Source: Puniceicoccales bacterium (GTDB lineage Bacteria; Verrucomicrobiota; Verrucomicrobiia; Opitutales; Oceanipulchritudinaceae). From it: 5,327 bases of DNA. The translations under genes were made by a program, and so were the position numbers. Below are positions 1 through 5,327 of the stretch, one piece after another. Numbering within the stretch: the first letter of the stretch is position 1; the number at the start of each line of letters is the position of its first letter. Below the pieces are notes generated by a model. The model was given only the letters and a program-made list of their open reading frames with translations. It was not told the origin of the DNA and made no database searches. The stretch covers positions 1 to 5,327 of the forward strand of contig JAUVDD010000136.1 of NCBI GenBank assembly GCA_030595525.1. The letters run 5' to 3'.

Positions 1-1
1 G

Positions 2-469
2 ATGGCCGTTTTACTGCTTGCGGGATGTCAAACAGTTATACTCAAGCCCGGTTTCTCGGCTTCAGTTGCCTCTGCTTATAAGGGTGCTTCCATCCAGGTG
101 GATCTGGTGGGTGTCAACAATTCCGAGCTTGCTGCCTGGAATGCCAAACCCATCGATGATTATTTCTCCGCCGGAGACATGTTCAGGGCATCTTCACCCA
201 AAGTAACCCTGAATTTCGGTGCAGGGGAGAATGAAGTACAGGCGCTGCCGGTAACACATCCAATTTGGCAACAGTGGAATGCCAAAGGTTCCACGCACAT
301 TATGGTTATTGCCGATTTACCAGGCTATACAATCCCCATGGGTGGGATCGATTTAAGGCGTCAAAGTGTTCCATTATCATCTGACAAATGGGATAAGTCA
401 CCTCCTGTCGTATCGATTCAAGTAACGCCTACCGGCATCATTCTGATTCCGGCTCCAAAGGCAGAATAA
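2..469 (+). CDS. Putative outer-membrane lipoprotein, 5' end outside the window
   Basis: The frame is open from the window edge to a TAA at 467-469. The first ATG (position 2) gives a lipobox L-A-G-C with the acceptor Cys at residue 9. Only eight residues precede it and none is positively charged, too short for a type II signal peptide, so the true start almost certainly lies upstream. The residue after the Cys is Gln rather than Asp, which by the Lol sorting rule favours the outer membrane facing the periplasm. The mature part (about 147 residues) has alternating hydrophobic strands (IQVDLVGV, KVTLNF, HIMVIADLPG, VVSIQVTPTGIILIP) and looks like a small beta-sandwich. There are no other cysteines. 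I do not recognise a named family with certainty. The size, lipid anchor and beta-rich layout would fit a TssJ-like type VI secretion lipoprotein, but this rests on architecture and context only. It lies 36 bases upstream of the large kinase-like gene on the same strand, so co-transcription is likely. Confidence 0.85.
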   Translation: MAVLLLAGCQTVILKPGFSASVASAYKGASIQVDLVGVNNSELAAWNAKPIDDYFSAGDMFRASSPKVTLNFGAGENEVQALPVTHPIWQQWNAKGSTHIMVIADLPGYTIPMGGIDLRRQSVPLSSDKWDKSPPVVSIQVTPTGIILIPAPKAE

Positions 470-479
470 GTCGGTTTTC

Positions 480-500
480 AGGGGAATTAGGTCCTTTTTT
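480..500 (+). promoter_or_regulatory. Weak hairpin plus T-run in the leader of the kinase-like gene
   Basis: Bases 480-485 (AGGGGA) can pair with 492-497 (TCCTTT) across a six-base loop; two of the six pairs are G-U. A T-run at 495-500 partly belongs to the stem. The only purine-rich stretch that could act as a ribosome binding site (AGGGGA) lies in this stem and about 20 bases from the GTG start at 506, which is too far for a normal Shine-Dalgarno. The structure is too weak to call an intrinsic terminator. It could at most attenuate read-through from the lipoprotein gene or lower initiation at the GTG. Confidence 0.2.
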
Positions 501-505
501 AGCGT

Positions 506-3500
506 GTGGAGAAGATAGGCAATTATACGATTGAGAGCGAGTTGTCCGGCGGTGCTCACGTAAGTATTTACAGTGCCAGACACGAATCCAAGCCTTCGGG
601 CAATCCTGTTTGCCTTAAAGTTTGGAGACGTCTTTCAGAAAGTGATTATTCTGAAGATATAGGACATCTTTTTCTTGAATCGGCCAATCTACAAGGTGAG
701 TTGGCCGGCAAGTGTCCGAAAACCTGGGTGCAGATTCTCGATTCTGGATCGGATGAATCAGGACATTATATCGTCACGCCTATATATAAGGAAACATTAG
801 CCCGTGGGTTGGGAACGATTGCCGCCGACGGCATGCTTTTAAATGCTGTCCTGGAATCAGTTTTAAATGCGCTCGAAGACTTGGAGAAACACAACTCCAG
901 ATGTCATGGGAATCTTAAGCCCTCGAAAATCCTCATGGAGGGGTCTGGCGCAATCAGCAACCGCAAGTTGAGACTAAACGAATTGTCTCCGGTTGAACTG
1001 ATCGATACCTCGCTCTACAAGAACCCTGATCTTCGGGGTCTGGGGGAGTTGATCTTCATGTTGGCTTCCCGTACCTCCAGCGTGAACCAGAGCATGCGTA
1101 ATGTACCCGCTCACGCTGAGTGGCCGCGGCTTGGGAACCAGGAACAACAGTGGAAAGACCTTTGCTCAGAACTGCTGAATCCAACCGGCAGGTTCCAGAC
1201 AGAGGGATTGGGAGCATTAAGGGATGAGCTCAATAAATTTGCTAAGGTTAAGCAAAAATCTTCAAAACCCATTTTCATCGCTGCGGCAGCAGCCATTTCG
1301 GCACTGGCGGTTGGTAGTTTCTTATTTATCAAGAGCCGTCCTGAGCCAATCGACCTGGCAATAACCGACCAGTATGTCGACTATGTGAGTGCCTATGAAG
1401 ACTGGTTGAAGGATTTCGCCAGTTCCTTTCAAAGGCGTCGTTCCATGATTGAAGGTGATCCATATCTATCAGAAACGATCGCCGGCCTGATCAAGAAACG
1501 AGGAGAAGCGATTATCCCAGCAGAAGCCTTCCAGATGCTTTTACCTTCTGATCCGACTGTTTTTCCCGAGGCGCTGAATGTGGATCGAAGATTCCAAAGA
1601 AGAGTGACGGATGCCTATCGGTTTTTACTGGAGTTTGAAAAGGCCCTTGAAGCTTGGCCGGTCAGGCAGGATGTTCTGGAACAAGTGGGCAAGCTCCGTG
1701 GTCTTGGATTGGAAGGTCCTGCAAGTGAATTGGAAAACATGGCTGGTAATTTCCAATATGATGATCGTTTGTTTGATCAATTAATGGATATCACAGAGTC
1801 CAGATCTCTGGCTAACGACGTCATGTCCTCCTGGTCGGAAATAAATGCCCTGCATGAGTCTCTGAGATCCCTAAATGATCCATATCTTAAGCAAATACCG
1901 CAGTGGCAATTGGCCCAATTACAGGAATCGGATATATCCCTGAGCAATTTCATGAACAGGATATCTGATCAAATGGGCATTCTTCGTCCCATTCAGGAAA
2001 TCATAGAGATTCCAGACTGGACCAACCAATATGCCTACGATCTCTTCCTGGAGTCACTAAATCAGGGAGAGGCGCAACTCACTGGCATAGCGGATATTGA
2101 AAACTGGGTGAAATTAATGGGTGAGTTTCGACGGATTCCAGATCCCCGGGAAACCGAGAATCCGCTGATTTCTGGGGCTATGGATCAGATCCAGTCAAAG
2201 ATCAGCCAGCTCTCCAATTACGGATTGAATAACGATGCTAATGCTTTTTCTGAAGAGTTAAACGTGCTAAATGGAGCACTTGATGGGATTGCCAGTATTC
2301 CAGCCATACAGAAAGAACTTACAAGGTTGAATGAAGCCTTAAGAAATCAGAAAAATAATCTCGAAGAACTGAATAAGCGCGTCAGTGAACTTATCAGCAA
2401 GAACATCATTGATCCCGCTGAGTGGTTGCAGAAGTGGAAATCTGAACAGCTGCCCATTAGTTCAATTGTTGCTGAATCGTGGACCAGAAACCGCAATTCG
2501 ATTATCGAAAAGGAATCGGTTACCAGCTTAAAGGGCAGGCAAGCTGAGATGTATGAACTCGATCTCAAGCTTAGTCATTTCCGGGATTTGTTAATAGGAG
2601 TGGATCAGGCTCTTCCTGCTCCTCAATTGTCAGGGGACGTGCGTTCGGCTGAAATGGACTTTCGTCTGGAACCGTACATTCAAGGACTTCATCAGGAAAG
2701 TCTTCGCTCAATCTTGTCTGAGATGCCCGCAATCTTAAAGGCTGCTGATCTTGAATTACAGGCTTTCCTGAACAGTCAAGCAGTCACGGCTATCTCCGAA
2801 CGCTATAATTCCCAACTGGCTTCAGCCAGTGAATTCAGCGCCAACTTTTTCCAGTATGGAAGGGAGATGGTGGCACCGACTCCTCCGAGTCAGGCGTTTT
2901 ATGAATTTATTGATAAGGAAATTATTTCCTCTGATGGATGGATAAGTAGAATTGGTGCCAATCCCGATGATGTCCCTGTGTTGGATACCTTGGTGAAGAT
3001 TGCAGCAACAAGATCATTGGAATCTTCGGACCAACTATTTTCCATCATTGGTGACAGACGCATTGCCATGGGAAACAAGTGGACGGCATGGAACCGCCTG
3101 CTGGCGCTGGGAATCGTTCCGACTACTTCAGACCAGTGGGCTGAATGGACCAGCCTGTTTGAAAACTTCCGTGGGCAATTACCGGATGAGCTGCATCCTG
3201 TTTTGAATGGGGCAGATTTATGGGCAAGGGGTGCGAGTTCGGCCAGTGATTTTGAAGTCCTTCGCAGCGCACTTACGGTTCGTTCCGTTTTTGAGGGCGA
3301 CATTAGTGGATTATCTGAAAATGCCAGATTCATTCACTTTCTTCTGGAACAGCGGGAATTTCTCTCAGGTGACCGTTCGATGTTCACAGCAGGCGGGGCC
3401 TCCGTGCTTGCCTGGAAGGAATCAATGTTGGAAACCCTGAATGAATCTTTTGCAGGGAGTGAACTGGAATTTATCCAATCATTCAAGGAGCGTGTCCAAA

Positions 3501-4525
3501 GTATCAATCCAGATGAAGTCACTGAAGAAGTGGACCTTTCCAGGGTGGCTCTCGGGAGTCTTGATGGATGGGAATTGCTCCCGATCAGTGATGAAGGCGT
3601 AGTCACCTACAGGTGGGAACAATTTGATTTGTCGTTCCGATCAGTCGATGACGGCTCAGGCAACTTGACCTATGTTTGTACAATCGAAGTGCCTGTTGGT
3701 ATGGTCGTTCAATGGTACATGGATTACCCTGAATTCCTTGACCAGGTGCGTGAGGAAATAACTGCCAACCAGGCTGGGGTGGAGAGTCGCCAGGGACCAC
3801 AGACCTGGCTGACAGATTTCGACGGTCAACCTGATCTGGTGTTTAATTGGCTCAGTCTTTCACCGCGTTGGGAATTGAAACATTATGCAACGCCTCCCAG
3901 GAATTCAAAACCAGTGGATGAACACCCGATGCAATATGTTTCACCACAGTTATCACAAGCTATTGCTCAATCATTAAACTGCCGATTGTTGCGTCCCACC
4001 GAATATGAAACCATTTTAAAATCCGTACCAAACAACTTCCCGGGATGGAATAGACGTGACCAAACCTGGTTGAATCATCGCACTCATATTTCAACTACAA
4101 ATTCAACGATGCTCTCCAGTGATCCACCATGGCCGGAGAATGGCATCTTCATTCCAGATGGACTGACGGTTGAAAGAGCGGGTTCCGCTGAGGCTGCAGT
4201 AACATACGATGATGAGAATCTCTGGTTCTCAGAAGTTTATGAGAGCAAGGAAGAAGTTCCATTCCTGCACTTGGTTGGCAATGTGGCCGAATACGCATAT
4301 GATGCTGAAAGTGACCAGTACTTTGTCATGGGTGCCTCTGCCTTGTCTCCGGCTGAAGTTATTCCCGCCACGCCTTACCCTGTTGCTTTGGACTCAGCTA
4401 AATCGGGCTTTGCTGATGTCGGTTTTCGTTTGGCCTTTGATCTGCCGCAGAATACGCCTGGTGCCATGTTGGCCAGGATTGTCCTGGATTCCCAGTTCGC
4501 GGAGGATCTCTTCCCTCCAAAATGA
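506..4525 (+). CDS. Large membrane-anchored pseudokinase with C-terminal FGE-sulfatase-like domain
   Basis: A 1339-residue bitopic protein. Start: GTG at 506 is the first possible start after an in-frame TAG (500-502), and the kinase fold begins at residue 4, so later starts would cut it. Residues 4-245 resemble a Ser/Thr protein kinase: glycine-loop remnant SGGAHVSIY (14-22), VAIK-type lysine K38 in VCLKVW, possible helix-C Glu E58 or E65, catalytic loop HGNLKPSKIL (134-143), and a helix-F-like DLRGLG (175-180). The catalytic Asp is Asn136, the KPxN Asn is Lys141, and the expected DFG reads NEL (158-160), so phosphotransfer is unlikely. Residues 255-275 form one transmembrane helix after a lysine-rich stretch (K244-K254), giving a cytoplasmic N-terminus and periplasmic C-terminus. 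Residues 279-1010 are mostly helical and unassigned, with a coiled coil at 605-629 (L605, L608, L612, L619, L622, V626, L629 in a/d spacing). Residues about 1050-1312 match the FGE/SUMF1 layout: CTIEVPVG (1058-1065), RLLRPTEYE (1160-1168), VGNVAEY (1257-1263), GFRLAFD (1306-1312). It is probably a scaffold or signalling protein of an envelope complex. Confidence 0.93.
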   Translation: MEKIGNYTIESELSGGAHVSIYSARHESKPSGNPVCLKVWRRLSESDYSEDIGHLFLESANLQGELAGKCPKTWVQILDSGSDESGHYIVTPIYKETLARGLGTIAADGMLLNAVLESVLNALEDLEKHNSRCHGNLKPSKILMEGSGAISNRKLRLNELSPVELIDTSLYKNPDLRGLGELIFMLASRTSSVNQSMRNVPAHAEWPRLGNQEQQWKDLCSELLNPTGRFQTEGLGALRDELNKFAKVKQKSSKPIFIAAAAAISALAVGSFLFIKSRPEPIDLAITDQYVDYVSAYEDWLKDFASSFQRRRSMIEGDPYLSETIAGLIKKRGEAIIPAEAFQMLLPSDPTVFPEALNVDRRFQRRVTDAYRFLLEFEKALEAWPVRQDVLEQVGKLRGLGLEGPASELENMAGNFQYDDRLFDQLMDITESRSLANDVMSSWSEINALHESLRSLNDPYLKQIPQWQLAQLQESDISLSNFMNRISDQMGILRPIQEIIEIPDWTNQYAYDLFLESLNQGEAQLTGIADIENWVKLMGEFRRIPDPRETENPLISGAMDQIQSKISQLSNYGLNNDANAFSEELNVLNGALDGIASIPAIQKELTRLNEALRNQKNNLEELNKRVSELISKNIIDPAEWLQKWKSEQLPISSIVAESWTRNRNSIIEKESVTSLKGRQAEMYELDLKLSHFRDLLIGVDQALPAPQLSGDVRSAEMDFRLEPYIQGLHQESLRSILSEMPAILKAADLELQAFLNSQAVTAISERYNSQLASASEFSANFFQYGREMVAPTPPSQAFYEFIDKEIISSDGWISRIGANPDDVPVLDTLVKIAATRSLESSDQLFSIIGDRRIAMGNKWTAWNRLLALGIVPTTSDQWAEWTSLFENFRGQLPDELHPVLNGADLWARGASSASDFEVLRSALTVRSVFEGDISGLSENARFIHFLLEQREFLSGDRSMFTAGGASVLAWKESMLETLNESFAGSELEFIQSFKERVQSINPDEVTEEVDLSRVALGSLDGWELLPISDEGVVTYRWEQFDLSFRSVDDGSGNLTYVCTIEVPVGMVVQWYMDYPEFLDQVREEITANQAGVESRQGPQTWLTDFDGQPDLVFNWLSLSPRWELKHYATPPRNSKPVDEHPMQYVSPQLSQAIAQSLNCRLLRPTEYETILKSVPNNFPGWNRRDQTWLNHRTHISTTNSTMLSSDPPWPENGIFIPDGLTVERAGSAEAAVTYDDENLWFSEVYESKEEVPFLHLVGNVAEYAYDAESDQYFVMGASALSPAEVIPATPYPVALDSAKSGFADVGFRLAFDLPQNTPGAMLARIVLDSQFAEDLFPPK

Positions 4526-4571
4526 GGAAATCTACTTAAGACTCGACACGGTATGACTCATCAATCATTTT

Positions 4572-4614
4572 TTTACCAAGTTCCCGTGCCTCCTTTGGGA
4601 TGGGAATTGGCAAA
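4572..4614. repeat. Imperfect inverted repeat between the pseudokinase gene and the next gene
   Basis: The left arm TTTaCCAAgTTCCC (4572-4585) pairs with the right arm GGGAATTGGcAAA (4602-4614). This gives twelve base pairs, one bulged G (4580) and one A-C mismatch (4575/4611), around a 16-base loop. No T-run follows on the + strand; the T-run at 4568-4574 lies on the left side, the wrong place for a terminator in either direction. It may be an operator for the gene starting at 4644 or an mRNA structure in the intergenic leader. Within the loop and right arm, GGGA (4597-4600) could compete with GGGAA (4602-4606) for the left arm. Confidence 0.45.
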
Positions 4615-4634
4615 CAATCTCTCTAACGTAAATT
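4607..4634 (+). promoter_or_regulatory. Weak sigma70-like promoter candidate ahead of the last gene
   Basis: TTGGCA (4607-4612, five of six matches to the -35 consensus) is followed after 16 bases by TAAATT (4629-4634, four of six matches to the -10 consensus) in an AT-rich stretch. The predicted transcript would start about 2-4 bases before the ATG at 4644, implying an almost leaderless message, which agrees with the lack of a Shine-Dalgarno there. The -35 lies in the right arm of the inverted repeat at 4572-4614, so a protein binding the repeat could block it. The match is poor and could be chance. Confidence 0.17.
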
Positions 4635-4643
4635 TATCATAAT

Positions 4644-5327
4644 ATGTCTATCGGCAATCCTAACCATTGGGCTGCAGGCGTTGCTCAGCGCTTACGCATG
4701 ATTCAGTCCAACTGGGCAGAAGAAGAAAAGGCCGTGCGTCAGGACTATCTTCGTGAAGAAGTTTCCAGGAGTTTAGAACAAGTGTCATCAAGTGACAAGG
4801 CTGCTTGTTTGGATGCCCTTCAACGATACTTTCCTGGCCGTGCAGCTACAACGACAACTGTGGTAAAGGAAACTTCAGGACCCGCAACGGTTGATGATGC
4901 CTGCAGCCAATTGCTAAACCTGTTGAAAGATGCCTCAGGAGAGGAAAAAGAGACGGTTCTGAAGAGGCTTGAAGCTGCTGGGATCAGTGCTTCCAAAGAA
5001 AGTCAAACTGATGAAGCGGAAGAAGTCATTGATCTTGGTCCGGATGTGATTCGGAAGCTCAAACTCAAGCCTGGTGCACAAATCAATTCTTCACGTGTTC
5101 TTCGGTTACTTGTGCATCTTCTGGACGCTGTACTCAGTATTGATGATCTGGTATGGAACTTGTGGCACAAGATTGCCCCGAACTCGTCAATCCGTCGCAA
5201 GTCCCGGGCGGATTTGCGCTCCCTGATTGGAGCTTACCTCACGAACAGTCCTAATGTCAGCTTTGCTGACGTTTCTGAATCCATGGAGCTGTCAAGGCGG
5301 GTAAATACAAGTTTGCTGGGTGCACTG
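4644..5327 (+). CDS. Helical, probably cytoplasmic protein of unknown function, 3' end outside the window
   Basis: An uninterrupted frame runs from ATG 4644 to the window edge (228 codons, no stop). An in-frame TAA at 4629-4631 makes this ATG the first possible one; the next in-frame ATG is codon 19. No AGGAG-like site precedes it. The N-terminus has no signal peptide or membrane segment, so the protein should be cytoplasmic. Residues 1-64 are helical and charged, ending in CLDALQRYFPG. Residues 83-115 look like a second copy of the same helical unit (SGEEKETVLKRLEAAG against SSDKAACLDALQRYFPG). An acidic linker (TDEAEEVIDLG, 122-132) leads to a compact helical region with conserved-looking tryptophans and basic residues (LVWNLWHKIAP at 169-179, SIRRKSRADLRSLIGAYL at 182-199). 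I cannot name the family. The C-terminal part reminds me of accessory proteins found beside type VI secretion genes in planctomycete-like bacteria, which is recollection only. The 118-base gap after the pseudokinase gene leaves open whether it shares that transcript. Confidence 0.8.
   Translation, partial: MSIGNPNHWAAGVAQRLRMIQSNWAEEEKAVRQDYLREEVSRSLEQVSSSDKAACLDALQRYFPGRAATTTTVVKETSGPATVDDACSQLLNLLKDASGEEKETVLKRLEAAGISASKESQTDEAEEVIDLGPDVIRKLKLKPGAQINSSRVLRLLVHLLDAVLSIDDLVWNLWHKIAPNSSIRRKSRADLRSLIGAYLTNSPNVSFADVSESMELSRRVNTSLLGAL

Noticed and set aside
398..583. - strand frame across the gap between the first two genes
   Set aside because: It overlaps the lipoprotein C-terminus and the pseudokinase start, both supported by motifs, and has no domain features.
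2899..3333. 144-residue open frame on the - strand
   Set aside because: It lies wholly inside the long, motif-supported pseudokinase gene, has low-complexity Ser-rich translation and no recognisable domain or start context.
4209..4556. 115-residue + strand frame overlapping the end of the pseudokinase gene
   Set aside because: It overlaps the FGE-like domain with its VGNVAEY and GFRLAFD landmarks in the other frame; its own translation is rich in Trp, Met and Leu without family features.
4553..4561. Nine-base palindrome ATGACTCAT as an operator
   Set aside because: It is a short single site expected by chance in AT-rich intergenic DNA, with no second copy or promoter element aligned to it.
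4568..4574. Seven-base T-run after the pseudokinase gene as an intrinsic terminator
   Set aside because: No GC-rich stem directly precedes it. The only nearby stem (CTC/GAG around the stop codon at 4523) is three to four pairs and too far away.

Overview
The window carries one large complete gene and two genes cut by its edges, all on the + strand. The gene order is outer-membrane-type lipoprotein (5' end off the window), a 1339-residue membrane-anchored kinase-like protein, and a helical, probably cytoplasmic protein (3' end off the window). No RNA genes, mobile elements, CRISPR arrays or long DNA repeats were seen. Base composition is moderate. Kinase-like and formylglycine-generating-enzyme-like (FGE/SUMF1) modules in one polypeptide, together with very poor Shine-Dalgarno sequences, suggest a Gram-negative bacterium of the Planctomycetes-Verrucomicrobia type. 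That taxonomic guess is an inference from style, with no marker gene to support it.

Region by region: positions 2-469 encode the C-terminal part of a lipoprotein with lipobox LAGC, probably sorted to the outer membrane. A 36-base gap (470-505) with a weak hairpin and a T-run follows. Positions 506-4525 encode a bitopic inner-membrane protein: a cytoplasmic Ser/Thr-kinase-like domain with degenerate catalytic motifs, one transmembrane helix, about 770 residues of mostly helical periplasmic sequence with a short coiled coil, and a C-terminal FGE-sulfatase-like domain. A 118-base gap (4526-4643) holds a clear imperfect inverted repeat and a weak promoter candidate. Positions 4644-5327 encode the first 228 residues of a helical protein.

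Working model (inference): the lipoprotein and the large periplasmic portion of the pseudokinase could form a trans-envelope pair, with the pseudokinase domain as the cytoplasmic docking or signalling end. The arrangement recalls type VI secretion clusters, where a TssJ lipoprotein contacts a large inner-membrane protein and kinase/FHA/SUMF1-domain proteins occur as accessories. No core type VI gene is visible here, so the assignment stays a hypothesis that the flanking DNA would settle.
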